Below are positions 7,815-17,741 of a DNA stretch of 64,000 nt, piece after piece. The translations under genes were made by a program, and so were the position numbers. The stretch covers positions 1 through 64,000 of the forward strand of contig JAJDCD010000008.1 of assembly GCA_029261035.1 (NCBI GenBank), written 5' to 3'. Below the pieces are notes generated by a model. That model searched no databases. It saw nothing but the letters and a program-made list of their open reading frames with translations, and was not told where the DNA came from. The DNA is from Candidatus Omnitrophota bacterium (GTDB taxonomy: Bacteria; Omnitrophota; Omnitrophia; Omnitrophales; JACROU01). Every line of letters begins with the position of its first letter. Within the stretch, counting starts at the first letter, position 1.

Positions 7815-10361
7815 TTAAATGGGTTCTTTTTCATACTCATCTTCAACATCTTCATCCTCTTCTTCGTACTCTGTTTCCGTTTCTGTTTCTACTACCTCAT
7901 CTTCAACAACCTCATCCTCTTCAAGATAACTTTCTCTTGAGACAAGAATTTCTCTAGGTTTACTCCCTTGATGAGACCCAAGAACACCCTCATCTTCCAT
8001 CATATCAATCATTCTAGAGGCTCTGCTATATCCTAACCTTAGCTTTCTCTGTAACATAGAAGCTGAACCTTGACCTGTTTCCAATACAATTCGAATAGCT
8101 TCATCATATAACTCATCTTTCTCCATCTTCTGAGATGATTGCTTTTGTTCTCCAACCTTTATCAAGCTTTCAACATAATCTGGATCCGCTTGATCAGATA
8201 AAAATTCTACAACATTATTAATTTCATTATCTTTAATATAAGCAGCTTGAGCTCGAATAGGTTTAGCCTGTCCAGGCTCCAAAAACAACATGTCTCCTTT
8301 ACCTAGTAAGGTATCAGCACCATTCGTATCCAAAACGGTTCTAGAATCTACCTTAGAGGCAACTTTAAAAGATAGCCTAGCAGGAAAATTTGCTTTAATA
8401 ACACCTGTAATAACATCCACCGATGGGCGTTGTGTTGCTAGAATAATATGAATACCAACAGCTCTTGATAACTGGGCCAATCTTGTAATAGCGCCCTCAA
8501 CCTTATCTTGAGCCACCATCATTAAATCCGCTAATTCATCTATAATAACAACGATATAAGGAAGTTTTGCTGGTATTTTCGCATCACCTTTATCCATATC
8601 CTCAGGCCGGTCATTAAAAGCTACAATATTACGAACACCCACCTTTGCTAATAATTTATATCTAGATTCCATTTCGCCAACAACCCAATTCAATGTATTA
8701 GCTGCTTTTCTAACATCTGTTACAACAGGAGAAATCATATGAGGAATTTTGTTATAACATGCCAATTCAACCATCTTAGGGTCAACCATAACAAATTTCA
8801 AATCATCCGGAGAAAGAGAATAAGTTAACCCTAAAATAATTGCATTCACACAAACGGTCTTTCCAGCTCCTGTAGTACCTGCAATTAACATATGAGGCAT
8901 TTCTGCTAGGTCAGCAATTAAGGGCTTCCCACTCGAATCCTTGCCTAAAACGAGAGGCAAACGTTGTTTCCTATTTTTATATTGAGGAGTCTCCAATAAC
9001 TCTCTCATGTAAACCATGTTTTTTGTTGAATTAGGAATCTCAATTCCAACAGCTGATTTCCCAGGAATAGGGGCAATAAAACGCAAACTTGTCGCCTTTA
9101 ACGCTAGAGCTAAATCATGCTCTAAATTTAAGATACTACTTACTTTCACACCTGGTGCTGGAAGTATTTCGTATCGAGTAATTACAGGTCCCTGCTCAAC
9201 CTCAACAACTTTGACATCAATTCCAAAATCCCTCAAAGTATTTTCAAGAATTCTTGAGTTACCTTCCAGATCTTCATCAACTTTTTCTTCAACTTGAACT
9301 GGAACATCTAACATATTTAAACTTGGGAAAGTATAATCATTATGCAGATCATCTTTACTAACAGAAATGGAAACCCCTTCCTCATGAATAGCTGCAGAAG
9401 CCCCATCCGACTGTTTTGAACTCCCTTTTCTTTCAGAGAACTTCTTCTCCCTAGCTTCTACCTTAGCAGCAGAACCAGCTTCCATTTTCATCAGCTCTTC
9501 AGCTTCTTTTTCGATTTTCTTTTCATCTTTTTTGTTGAATAGCTTACTAACTAACGAACTTTTTGATTCTTTCTTAGAATCAACTTGAGCCGAGCTTTGC
9601 TGGTTCATCTGCTTAACAGGATCATATTTAGTAACTTTTAAAGCTACATTTTTAAAACTAAAAGGTTTCTTATCTTTTTTTTCTAAATCCTCAACATTTT
9701 TATTTAATGATCTGTTCAATATGATTTTCTTATCTTTTATATCAATTTTCTTATTTTTTTTATGGGACCTTGAGGCAATGCTTTCTATTTCCCCCTCTTC
9801 TTTTCTCGATTTGATTTCTTCAAACTTATTCTTAATTATCTCGATTATTTTTTGAGCTAATAGTTTAAATAAGGGGTAGAGCAAAAATTCTGTTGCCAAT
9901 AAAAAGGAAAGAAAAAGACAAGAAACGGATAAGATCAATCCGCCTAATTGCCCAAAATAATTATAAAGAAAATCAGCAACCAAATAACCCAATAACCCTC
10001 CAGTGCTAACTTTAGACTCATCCGGTGACAATAACGTTACAATTGCTGTTGAAGAAATAATAAAAAATGCTAACCCAATAAGCTTAAAGGTTTTTCTGCT
10101 AGGAATTTGCTGTAAAAACAGACAAAATGAGAGAAAGAAAAAAGAAACGGGAACAAAGTAAGAGGAAATTCCGAATGTCAAAATAAGGTAATGTGAGATA
10201 TAAGCACCCGCAAGACCTGTAGGATTAAAAATAGTAATTTGATCTTGAGAGCTAAAAAAAGGATGGTCTTCAGGGTGGTTGAAAATAATACTGGCAAACA
10301 AAAAAGCTCCAACGAATAATAAAATAACTCCTAGGATTTCATTGATTCTTTCTTTTTTCAT
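7815..10361 (-). CDS. ftsK: DNA translocase FtsK/SpoIIIE
   Basis: 848 residues. Four or five membrane helices lie within residues 8-170, followed by a charged linker (about 180-360). The motor holds Walker A GTTGAGKT at 495-502, Walker B VVIIDELAD around 604-612 and the Q-rich LATQRPSVD segment. The winged-helix gamma domain (about 748-808, GYSRASRMIDMMEDEGV) recognises orienting sequences on the chromosome. The protein pumps DNA across the division septum and assists dimer resolution. Unusually, 35 more residues follow gamma, 22 of them acidic. The start lies 3 bases after the dut stop. Confidence 0.95.
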   Translation of the reverse strand: MKKERINEILGVILLFVGAFLFASIIFNHPEDHPFFSSQDQITIFNPTGLAGAYISHYLILTFGISSYFVPVSFFFLSFCLFLQQIPSRKTFKLIGLAFFIISSTAIVTLLSPDESKVSTGGLLGYLVADFLYNYFGQLGGLILSVSCLFLSFLLATEFLLYPLFKLLAQKIIEIIKNKFEEIKSRKEEGEIESIASRSHKKNKKIDIKDKKIILNRSLNKNVEDLEKKDKKPFSFKNVALKVTKYDPVKQMNQQSSAQVDSKKESKSSLVSKLFNKKDEKKIEKEAEELMKMEAGSAAKVEAREKKFSERKGSSKQSDGASAAIHEEGVSISVSKDDLHNDYTFPSLNMLDVPVQVEEKVDEDLEGNSRILENTLRDFGIDVKVVEVEQGPVITRYEILPAPGVKVSSILNLEHDLALALKATSLRFIAPIPGKSAVGIEIPNSTKNMVYMRELLETPQYKNRKQRLPLVLGKDSSGKPLIADLAEMPHMLIAGTTGAGKTVCVNAIILGLTYSLSPDDLKFVMVDPKMVELACYNKIPHMISPVVTDVRKAANTLNWVVGEMESRYKLLAKVGVRNIVAFNDRPEDMDKGDAKIPAKLPYIVVIIDELADLMMVAQDKVEGAITRLAQLSRAVGIHIILATQRPSVDVITGVIKANFPARLSFKVASKVDSRTVLDTNGADTLLGKGDMLFLEPGQAKPIRAQAAYIKDNEINNVVEFLSDQADPDYVESLIKVGEQKQSSQKMEKDELYDEAIRIVLETGQGSASMLQRKLRLGYSRASRMIDMMEDEGVLGSHQGSKPREILVSRESYLEEDEVVEDEVVETETETEYEEEDEDVEDEYEKEPI

Positions 10362-10364
10362 CCC

Positions 10365-10820
10365 TTAGACTCCAGTATGTCCGAAACCACCACTTCCACG
10401 CATTGTCGTGTCTAACTCTTGCTCAATAACAAGTGTTGCTTGCTTCACTTCCTGAATAACCATTTGAGCAATTCTCATCCCTCTTTCAACAAGAAATGAT
10501 TCTGAGCTTAAGTTAATCAATATTATTTGTATTTCGCCACGATAATCAGCGTCGATAGTTCCAGGAGTATTCAAACAAGTAATTCCAGACTTAATCGCCA
10601 AACCACTTCTAGGTCTTATTTGAGCTTCATAGCCAATAGGGATGCTCATACATAATCCCGTCGGAACCAGAACTCTTTCTCCAGGCAAAAGCTCAACAGG
10701 TTGATCCTGAGGGCATGCTGCCCTCAGATCCATACCACTAGCACCTTCACTCATATACTGAGGAGATTCCAACCCTTCCGCATGCGAAAGAGTTTTCAAT
10801 TTAATAATTGGTTCTTTCAT
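10365..10820 (-). CDS. dut: dUTP diphosphatase
   Basis: About 151 residues. All five trimeric dUTPase motifs are present: [39 protein letters not shown] and the C-terminal [10 protein letters not shown] arm. It hydrolyses dUTP to dUMP, keeping uracil out of DNA. The open frame extends upstream into pnp, but homologues begin near MKEPIIKLK and the ATG at 10820 lies one base after the pnp stop. That arrangement suggests translational coupling. Confidence 0.95.
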   Translation of the reverse strand: MKEPIIKLKTLSHAEGLESPQYMSEGASGMDLRAACPQDQPVELLPGERVLVPTGLCMSIPIGYEAQIRPRSGLAIKSGITCLNTPGTIDADYRGEIQIILINLSSESFLVERGMRIAQMVIQEVKQATLVIEQELDTTMRGSGGFGHTGV

Positions 10821-10821
10821 A

Positions 10822-12939
10822 CTATTCTTCAGAGGCTGAAGTATCTGCAGGTTCCTCAGCAACTTGTTTTGCGCTCAGGTTAATCTTACCTCTTTGATCA
10901 ATGCCAATAACTTTAACCTGTATTAAATCACCTTCCTTAACAATATCTCCAACATTCTTAACATACTCATTGGATAACTCAGAAACGTGACACAACCCAT
11001 CTGTACCAGGGATGATTTCACAGAAAGCACCAAAGTCCATGATTTTTCTCACTTTTCCTTGGTAAATCTTTCCAATTTCAGGCTCTTCAACCATCGCTTT
11101 AATCTTGCCGACCGCTAACTCTAAAGAAGCTGCATCAGCAGAAGCAATGTTAACTTTACCTGTATCATCAATATCAATCTTAGCACCGGTTTCTTCAACC
11201 AGCTTTTTAATATTTTTTCCACCAGGACCAATAATATCTTTAATCTTATCTTGCTTTACCATAATAGAAACAATTCGAGGAGCAAAGCTAGAAAGATCTT
11301 TTCTTGGTTCCGCTATAGTCCCTTCCATAATATCCAGGATTTTAAAACGAGCTACATGAGCTTGCTCCAAAGCCTTTTTCATTATCTCAGGAGTAATTCC
11401 TTTAATTTTAATATCCATTTGAAGCGCATTGATACCATCACGAGAACCAGCAACTTTAAAATCCATGTCCCCCAAATGATCCTCAACACCTTGAATATCT
11501 GTCAAAACTTCCCAATCTTCACCTTGTTTCACAAGTCCCATTGCAATACCAGCGATAGGCGCCTTGATAGGAACCCCGGCATCCATAAGAGCCAAAGAGG
11601 TACCGCAAACAGTCGCCATAGAACTAGAACCGTTTGATTCTAAAATTTCAGAAACAGCTCGAATAGTATATGGGAAATCCTCATGCGCAGGAAGAGTAGG
11701 TTTAATAGAACGCTCCGCTAGTGCTCCATGTCCAATTTCTCTTCGTCCTGGACCTCTATTTGGACCAATCTCACCAACACTAAAGGATGGGAAATTGTAA
11801 TGCAGTAAGAAACGCTTGTTGTACGTTCCTTCTAATGAGTCAATCATCTGCTCATCATGCTTTGTTCCGAGAGTAACGACACATAGACCCTGCGTTTGCC
11901 CTCTAGTAAACAACCCGCTACCATGAGTTCGAGGAAGTATTCCCGTTTCACAAGTTATAGGTCTAATATCTTCAAAACCTCTTCCATCAGGTCTTTTTTT
12001 ATTCTTTAAAATCATTTCACGAACTTCTTTTTTCTCTAAATCATGAAAGAGATGTTTGATATTAGACTCTTTAAAATCGTCTGCTTTAGTATCAAACTTT
12101 GAAAGAACTTCGTCGTAAAGATCATTAATCGCGTCTTGCCTTTCCAACTTGTCATGAATGTCGTTGAACTTAACGAACTTCCCTTTACATGTTTCTTCTA
12201 CGCTCTTAACAACATCTTCAGGAATTTGCAGGCCTTTTACTTCCCACTTCTTTTTCCCGCATTGTTTTACAAGTTCTAATTGAATTTTTATCAAATCCTG
12301 AATCGCTTTATGCCCAAACTCAATCCCTTCCAGCATTTTCTCTTCAGATAATTCAACAGAACCAGACTCAACCATAACAATATTTCCTGCTGTAGCTGCT
12401 AGAATTAAATCTAAAGTCGTTTCTTCCATCTGAGCTAGCGTTGGATTAAGAACAAATTCTCCACCAACGTAACCTACTCGACAAGCACCAATAGGTTCAG
12501 AAAATGGAATCTCTGAAATTGCAATAGCTGCAGAAGCCCCTAACATAGCTAAAACATCGGATTGGTTTTCATGGTCAACGCTTAATACTGTCGCTGAAAC
12601 TTGAGTGTCATTAAAATAATCATCTGGAAATAACGGACGCAAGGGTCTGTCAATCAAACGTGAGGTTAAAGTTTCTTTATCTGTAGGACGAGCTTCTCTT
12701 TTGAAAAATCCACCTGGGATTTTCCCAGCAGCATATGTTTTCTCTCTGTAATCACAAAGAAGTGGAAAGAAATCTTTCCCAACTTTAGGATCACGAGATC
12801 CTACTGCAGTAACCAAAACTGTGTTTCCGCCGTAGTGAACTAATACAGCTCCATTTGCTTGCTTTGCTAATTTTCCTGTTTCAATTGTTAATGTTTCGTT
12901 CCCAAAGGGAATTGATACCTTAAAAGTTTCGCTTTTCAT
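10822..12939 (-). CDS. pnp: polyribonucleotide nucleotidyltransferase
   Basis: 705 residues. Two RNase PH domains flank a helical linker, then come a KH domain ([20 protein letters not shown]) and an S1 domain ([15 protein letters not shown]). The catalytic aspartates lie in DMDFKVAG and LQMDIKIKG. PNPase degrades RNA 3' to 5' by phosphorolysis. The ATG has AGGAAGAGG upstream. The order rpsO-pnp is the classical one, and a hairpin sits between the two genes. Confidence 0.96.
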   Translation of the reverse strand: MKSETFKVSIPFGNETLTIETGKLAKQANGAVLVHYGGNTVLVTAVGSRDPKVGKDFFPLLCDYREKTYAAGKIPGGFFKREARPTDKETLTSRLIDRPLRPLFPDDYFNDTQVSATVLSVDHENQSDVLAMLGASAAIAISEIPFSEPIGACRVGYVGGEFVLNPTLAQMEETTLDLILAATAGNIVMVESGSVELSEEKMLEGIEFGHKAIQDLIKIQLELVKQCGKKKWEVKGLQIPEDVVKSVEETCKGKFVKFNDIHDKLERQDAINDLYDEVLSKFDTKADDFKESNIKHLFHDLEKKEVREMILKNKKRPDGRGFEDIRPITCETGILPRTHGSGLFTRGQTQGLCVVTLGTKHDEQMIDSLEGTYNKRFLLHYNFPSFSVGEIGPNRGPGRREIGHGALAERSIKPTLPAHEDFPYTIRAVSEILESNGSSSMATVCGTSLALMDAGVPIKAPIAGIAMGLVKQGEDWEVLTDIQGVEDHLGDMDFKVAGSRDGINALQMDIKIKGITPEIMKKALEQAHVARFKILDIMEGTIAEPRKDLSSFAPRIVSIMVKQDKIKDIIGPGGKNIKKLVEETGAKIDIDDTGKVNIASADAASLELAVGKIKAMVEEPEIGKIYQGKVRKIMDFGAFCEIIPGTDGLCHVSELSNEYVKNVGDIVKEGDLIQVKVIGIDQRGKINLSAKQVAEEPADTSASEE

Positions 12940-12998
12940 TATTTTCCTCTTCCTTTAGCTACAAATAAGCCTTTGCTTACCGTAGATCTATAAATTAA

Positions 12999-13026
12999 AG
13001 GGGCACAGAATAATTACCGTGCCCCT
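12999..13026 (-). terminator. hairpin between rpsO and pnp
   Basis: A perfect eight-base stem (aggggcac / gtgcccct) with a 12-base loop, 27 bases after the rpsO stop. On the minus strand it is followed by TTTAATTT, a weak U-tract. It may be a leaky terminator or a processing and stability hairpin; the E. coli rpsO-pnp spacer holds both a terminator and an RNase III site. Confidence 0.55.
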
Positions 13027-13052
13027 GTCAAACTCTTACTCAAACAGCTGAA

Positions 13053-13322
13053 TTACTTTCTTAAGTTCAGCTTTTTAATAACTTCTTCGTACTTTTCTAA
13101 TTGATTGTTTTTGAGGTATTTCAGAAGTTTTTTTCTTTTAGTCACCATCTTGATCAGACCATACCTAGAGTGATGATCTTTAACGTGCGCCTTAAAATGG
13201 TCTGTCAGTTCATTAATACGCTTTGTAAGCAAAGCAATCTGAACCTCAGAGGATCCTGTATCTGAATTTGATTTTTGAAAATCTTTAATTACTTGTTCTT
13301 TCTTATCTCTAGTCATCACCAT
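13053..13322 (-). CDS. rpsO: 30S ribosomal protein S15
   Basis: 89 residues from the ATG at 13322, exactly the family length. DTGSSEVQIALLTKRI, then HFKAHVKDHHSRYGL and LLKYLK, are S15 signatures; the protein binds the central domain of 16S rRNA early in assembly. The open frame reaches 21 codons further upstream from a TTG, but that extension has no family match. AAAGGAG lies about 13 bases before the chosen ATG; a second ATG two codons later is possible. A promoter candidate lies about 70 bases upstream. Confidence 0.93.
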   Translation of the reverse strand: MVMTRDKKEQVIKDFQKSNSDTGSSEVQIALLTKRINELTDHFKAHVKDHHSRYGLIKMVTKRKKLLKYLKNNQLEKYEEVIKKLNLRK

Positions 13323-13392
13323 ATTAAATCCAAAGCTCCTTTTAATTGGTCTATCTAAGTAAATACTCTTAAACTGGTAGTACAAACGAAGT

Positions 13393-13398
13393 ATTATA
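13393..13398 (-). promoter_or_regulatory. candidate -10 box for rpsO-pnp
   Basis: A perfect TATAAT on the minus strand, about 70 bases before the rpsO start, in the 117-base gap after ribF. The -35 at standard spacing is poor (CTTTCT); a TTGACC is present but only 10 bases away. This could be an internal promoter giving rpsO and pnp extra expression beyond the nusA operon transcript. Confidence 0.4.
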
Positions 13399-13502
13399 CC
13401 TGTTTATAGGTCAAAAGAAAGACTTATTTCCACCTATGTAAGCTTGTTTATCTCTTTATTTTTCAAGGGTTTAGAGAAAATAAAAATAAAAATTCAGAGA
13501 TC

Positions 13503-14498
13503 CTAAGAGCAATGTATATATTTATCGACGGAAATCACGTCTTTTTTAATCTGTTTTTGTAATAAATCAACAGACCCAAATTTCTTCTCATTACGGATTT
13601 TCTTAACAAAAGTGACCTCAATGGTCCTTCCGTATAAGCTTCCTTTAAAATTGAGAATATGCAGCTCTGGAATTATCTTCTTTTTCTTATCCACCGTTGG
13701 TCTAAAACCAATGTTTAAAAGCCCCCATAACTGCTCTTTGATTATTTTGTCTTTAAGTAGGAGCTTAGCTGTATTTGCCGTTTTTTTCAAACCCATATCC
13801 AAAATATCTAGTCTTACTAAATAAACCCCTCTCGGAGGGAGAGCTTCGCTGTGTGGATTTAAGTTTGCTGTTGGGAACCCTAGCTTCTTTCCCAATCCAC
13901 GACCTTTAACAACCTCACCGAGAATTGAATAAGACCTTCCTAATAAACGACTCGCTTTTGATAAATGTCCTTTTTGAATAAAATCTCGGACAATAGAACT
14001 GCTCATGGTTTCATTACGATATTTTTTGTGCTCTGCTTGAAAAAAACGGAACTGGTACTTCTTAGCTAAATCTTTCATTAATTCGGATGTGCCCTTGCGG
14101 TTTTTCCCAAAACGAGAATCATACCCCAACACAACTTCATCCACATTTAACTGTTCCACTAAAACTTTTTTAACAAAATCCTCAGGCGAATACACACTAA
14201 ATTTGTTCGTAAAATCAACAAGAAAACAACCCTCGATTCCAAAATCACTCAACAAATGAAGCCTATGTTGTGTTGAAGTGATAAAACAAGGAGCTTTTTT
14301 CTTTTTCAATATACTTAAAGGGTGATTTTCGAAAGTAAAAACTACGGGAATCCCCTTGCGAATTCGCGCTCTTTTTTTAACTAAACTAAGCACATGCTGA
14401 TGTCCTAAATGCAATCCGTCAAAAGTCCCTAAAGTTAATATTAGAGGAGCTTTCTTTTTGATTTTTTTATACCCTTTTAGGTTTTTAACTACCCACAT
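13503..14498 (-). CDS. ribF: bifunctional riboflavin kinase/FAD synthetase
   Basis: 331 residues. The N-terminal FAD synthetase domain has GTFDGLHLGH at 24-33, the nucleotidyltransferase HxGH motif. The C-terminal flavokinase domain has GRGLGKKLGFPTANL and ends in the usual VDLLQKQIKKD region. The enzyme makes FMN and then FAD from riboflavin. It overlaps truB by 14 bases, the common truB-ribF pairing. No FMN riboswitch is seen, consistent with its place inside an operon. Confidence 0.95.
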   Translation of the reverse strand: MWVVKNLKGYKKIKKKAPLILTLGTFDGLHLGHQHVLSLVKKRARIRKGIPVVFTFENHPLSILKKKKAPCFITSTQHRLHLLSDFGIEGCFLVDFTNKFSVYSPEDFVKKVLVEQLNVDEVVLGYDSRFGKNRKGTSELMKDLAKKYQFRFFQAEHKKYRNETMSSSIVRDFIQKGHLSKASRLLGRSYSILGEVVKGRGLGKKLGFPTANLNPHSEALPPRGVYLVRLDILDMGLKKTANTAKLLLKDKIIKEQLWGLLNIGFRPTVDKKKKIIPELHILNFKGSLYGRTIEVTFVKKIRNEKKFGSVDLLQKQIKKDVISVDKYIHCS

Positions 14499-15207
14499 AA
14501 GAGTCTTCCATTGTTGCTTGAATTAAATAGTTATCTAATTCTATATTTATATTTTTCGCTTTAACATGTTGTATAGGTAAGGATTTTTCTACAGAATACG
14601 CTCCTGATGAAATACGTCTTAAAACATTTAGTGAAGCTCCCACATTCAAGGCTTTTCCAATATCTTCGGCTAAAACACGAATATAAGTCCCTTTAGACAC
14701 CTTCGCTCTAAATTGAACGAAAGGAAGATCAACTTTCAAGATTTCCATAGATAAAATTGAAATTTTTCTACTGTCCCGATCAACCTCTTTTCCCTTTCTG
14801 GCCAAACGATATAGCGGAGTCCCATTAACTTTGATTGCTGAAGTCATTGGGGGCTTTTGCCACTGCTCCCCAATAAAAGATTTCATCTTATTTACAATCT
14901 CTTCTTCTGAGAGATGCTCGACGCAATTTTCAGCTAAGACATCCCCATCAGGGTCTCCCGTTGAGGTTGTTAATCCTAGATGTATCGTTCCTTCATACTC
15001 TTTTTCATCACATAAGCTTTGTGAGGAAATTTTCGTAGCTTTATTTATAAACAAAACCATAAGTCCTGAAGCAAACGGATCCAAAGTCCCTCCGTGTCCA
15101 ACCTTTTTAAATCGGAAACGTCCCTTTACTACCTGACAAATATCATTGGAAGTCCAGCCAGGTTCTTTGTCTATAAGTAAAATACCAGATTTTTCATTCG
15201 GATTCAT
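14485..15207 (-). CDS. truB: tRNA pseudouridine-55 synthase
   Basis: 240 residues. LLIDKEPGWTS at 10-20 and VGHGGTLDPFASG with catalytic D43 are TruB signatures; KGTYIRVLAEDIG is the conserved later motif. It makes pseudouridine 55 in the T loop of tRNAs. It is at the short end for the family, with little or no C-terminal PUA domain. GGAG is six bases before the ATG. It follows rbfA by 26 bases; the DHH phosphoesterase gene often found between these two is absent. Confidence 0.95.
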   Translation of the reverse strand: MNPNEKSGILLIDKEPGWTSNDICQVVKGRFRFKKVGHGGTLDPFASGLMVLFINKATKISSQSLCDEKEYEGTIHLGLTTSTGDPDGDVLAENCVEHLSEEEIVNKMKSFIGEQWQKPPMTSAIKVNGTPLYRLARKGKEVDRDSRKISILSMEILKVDLPFVQFRAKVSKGTYIRVLAEDIGKALNVGASLNVLRRISSGAYSVEKSLPIQHVKAKNINIELDNYLIQATMEDSYVGS

Positions 15208-15233
15208 AGGAACTCCAATTCTGAAAAATTATT

Positions 15234-15605
15234 TTAGGACTGTTCTTCTGAAGATTCTGATTTTTCATCTTGAATTTTTTTGAGAATACTTTCAATATGC
15301 ATCGTATTTTCTAATGTACGATCTATCTCAAAAGATAATCTAGGGGTAACTCGGAGATTAATCCCTCTTGCTATTTCTTTTTGCAGGAAACCTTTAGAAT
15401 GATTTAGTGCAGCCTCTGAAGACTTTTGAACTTTTTCTTCTCCTAAAACACTGAAATATACTTTTGCATTTTTTAAATCCGGAGAAACAGAAACACGAGT
15501 AATGGTAACAAATCCTAAGCGGGGATCTTTGATCTTTGTGATTACGTGCTGACTAAGCGTTTGCTTAATCAGAGCTTCAATTTTTACTTTACGACTTCCC
15601 TGCAT
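15234..15605 (-). CDS. rbfA: ribosome-binding factor A
   Basis: About 123 residues; KH-like fold with DPRLGFVTITRVSVSPDLKNA, the family signature. RbfA helps maturation of the 5' end of 16S rRNA in the small subunit. A TTG at 15617 would give four more residues, but AGAGG ends directly against that TTG and so cannot serve it. The same AGAGG lies 12 bases before the ATG at 15605, which is chosen here. It follows infB by 19 bases, the usual infB-rbfA-truB order. Confidence 0.92.
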   Translation of the reverse strand: MQGSRKVKIEALIKQTLSQHVITKIKDPRLGFVTITRVSVSPDLKNAKVYFSVLGEEKVQKSSEAALNHSKGFLQKEIARGINLRVTPRLSFEIDRTLENTMHIESILKKIQDEKSESSEEQS

Positions 15606-15624
15606 AGCTTCTATCAACCTCTGA

Positions 15625-17733
15625 TCAAACTAATTTTGTAGCGACCTTTTCAATCTTATAAGCTTCAATAATATCGTTTTCCTGAACATCCTTAAAACCC
15701 TCTACCACAATACCACAGTCATGACCTTCGGCAACATCCTTAACATCATCCTTAAATCTCTTTAAGGAACTCATCTTTCCATCGAAAGCAACAATACCTT
15801 CTCGGATTACTCGAATTCGATTATTCCTCGAAATCTTACCCTTCGTAACCATACAACCTGCAATAATTCCTAATTTAGAAGATTTGAATTTCTGCTGAAC
15901 AAGAGCTTCCCCCTGAATAGATTCTTTCAATGTGGGTTCCAATAACCCTTCCATAGCATTTGTAATATCCTGAACAGCTTCATATATAATGCTATAAAGA
16001 CGAATATCAACACCTTCCTTTTGTCTAATAGGTTCCGCTTTTTGGTCCACTTTTACATGAAAACCAATAATAATCGCATCGGAAGCTGCTGCTAACATAA
16101 CATCAGACTCATTAATTCCTCCGACACCCGCATGGATAGTTTTTAACTTAATTTTTTCAGAAAGTATCTTCTCTAAGGATTGTTGTAACGCTTCTATGGA
16201 CCCTTGCACATCTGTCTTAATAATCATTCTCAATTCTTTTATATCTCCAGATTCAATACCAGAAAATAAATCATCTAAACTGATATGCTTGGAAAACTGC
16301 GCTGATAATTCTTTTTCTCTAATTTCAAGCAAACGTTTTTCAGCAATTTTTTTAGCTGTCTTATCATCAGGAGCAACAAAAAAGGATTCGGCAGACTCTG
16401 GAACACCAGACAAACCTAAAATTTCAACTGCTCGCGATGGCCCAGCTTCTTTAACGGTCTTCCCCCTATCATTATGCATTGCTCTAATTTTTCCATAAAA
16501 CTGCCCGCAAATTACGATATCCCCTAACTTCAATGTCCCATTTTGGACAATTACAGAGGTAACAGCTCCATGACTTTTTGTTAACTTACTTTCAATAACG
16601 GTTCCCTGAGCAGAGCCCCCAGGGTTTGCTTTTAATTCTAAAATTTCAGACTCTAAAAAAAGCATTTCTAAAAGATCCGGAATTCCTTGACCCGTTTTTG
16701 CAGAGACAGGAACAAAAATTGTTTTTCCACCCCGATCTTCAGACACCAACCCATGACTCTGAAGTTGAGTCTTTACTTGTTCGAAATTCGCTGAGGGTAA
16801 GTCTATTTTATTAACTGCAACAACAATAGGAACATCAGCCGCCATAGCATGATCAATAGCCTCAACTGTTTGAGGTTTAGGGCCATCGTCGGCAGCAACA
16901 ACCAATACAACAACATCCGTTACATTAGCCCCCCTTGAACGCATAGCTGTAAAAGCTTCATGCCCCGGAGTATCCAAAAATGTTACAAACCCTTTTCCTG
17001 GTATTTGAATTTCATAAGCTCCAATATGCTGAGTAATCTTTCCAGATTCCTTAGAGGCTAAATTACTTTTCCTAAGAGCGTCTAATAGAGAAGTCTTCCC
17101 GTGATCCACATGCCCCATCAGAGTTACAACAGGTGGGCGCATAACTAAATCCTCACTTCTATCAACTTTTTTCAATTCCTTTAAAAGAAACTCTTCTTCA
17201 GAGGGTGCTTTTTCAATAATAATTTCACATTTATTAGCAACAAGCTCACATATCTTTTCATTCAATAATTGATTTACATTTGCGAAAATTCCCACATCCA
17301 TTAAAAGTTTAATAAGAGCAGCTGTTTTTAAATTTATATGAGTTGCCAACGCACCTACAGTTATTGGCATTTTTACAGTTATAACTTTTAAATCCTTCTT
17401 TTCTTCAACAACCGCTTCAGCAACAACTTCCTTACTTGGCTCAACTTCAACAGCAGCTTCCGGAATGTCTTCTGATTTCACTTTTTTCTTTAATTTTAAA
17501 GATAAAGGCTTTTTAACCTTTTTCGGTACTTCTTCAACTTTAGCTTCAGTGGACTCATTAGGCTTATCCCCTTGAGTAGAAGATCCCCCTACTAAGGATT
17601 TTCTTAAAGCAGCAACTTCCTCGTCACTTATAGCAGACATATGGTTTTTAACGTCAAAGCCTAAACTTTTCGCTAAAACAACCAAATCTTTACTTGGTTT
17701 ACCTATTTCTTTTGCAAGTTCATGTATTCTCAT
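15625..17733 (-). CDS. infB: translation initiation factor IF-2
   Basis: 702 residues. An IF2 N-terminal motif ([11 protein letters not shown]) is followed by a charged Lys/Glu/Val-rich linker (60-115) and a second N-domain (120-175). The GTPase has G1 GHVDHGKT at 207-214, then DTPGHEAF and NKIDLP. Domains II-IV end the protein, with the fMet-tRNA-binding region at the C-terminus. The linker is short compared with many bacterial IF-2 proteins. It starts 8 bases after the nusA stop. Confidence 0.96.
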   Translation of the reverse strand: MRIHELAKEIGKPSKDLVVLAKSLGFDVKNHMSAISDEEVAALRKSLVGGSSTQGDKPNESTEAKVEEVPKKVKKPLSLKLKKKVKSEDIPEAAVEVEPSKEVVAEAVVEEKKDLKVITVKMPITVGALATHINLKTAALIKLLMDVGIFANVNQLLNEKICELVANKCEIIIEKAPSEEEFLLKELKKVDRSEDLVMRPPVVTLMGHVDHGKTSLLDALRKSNLASKESGKITQHIGAYEIQIPGKGFVTFLDTPGHEAFTAMRSRGANVTDVVVLVVAADDGPKPQTVEAIDHAMAADVPIVVAVNKIDLPSANFEQVKTQLQSHGLVSEDRGGKTIFVPVSAKTGQGIPDLLEMLFLESEILELKANPGGSAQGTVIESKLTKSHGAVTSVIVQNGTLKLGDIVICGQFYGKIRAMHNDRGKTVKEAGPSRAVEILGLSGVPESAESFFVAPDDKTAKKIAEKRLLEIREKELSAQFSKHISLDDLFSGIESGDIKELRMIIKTDVQGSIEALQQSLEKILSEKIKLKTIHAGVGGINESDVMLAAASDAIIIGFHVKVDQKAEPIRQKEGVDIRLYSIIYEAVQDITNAMEGLLEPTLKESIQGEALVQQKFKSSKLGIIAGCMVTKGKISRNNRIRVIREGIVAFDGKMSSLKRFKDDVKDVAEGHDCGIVVEGFKDVQENDIIEAYKIEKVATKLV

Positions 17734-17741
17734 AAAAAGCT

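Noticed and set aside
11105-11800. Several overlapping plus-strand open frames opposite pnp
   Set aside because: They lie wholly inside a well-conserved minus-strand gene, have no ribosome-binding sites and translate to Ser/Ile-rich sequences typical of antisense frames.
13386-13502. Riboswitch or S15-binding leader before rpsO
   Set aside because: Only a weak AATACT/AGTATT pairing with a 22-base loop is visible; no conserved motif could be matched.
14485-14498. Frameshift at the truB-ribF junction
   Set aside because: Both proteins are complete at their family motifs; the 14-base overlap is a normal operon overlap.
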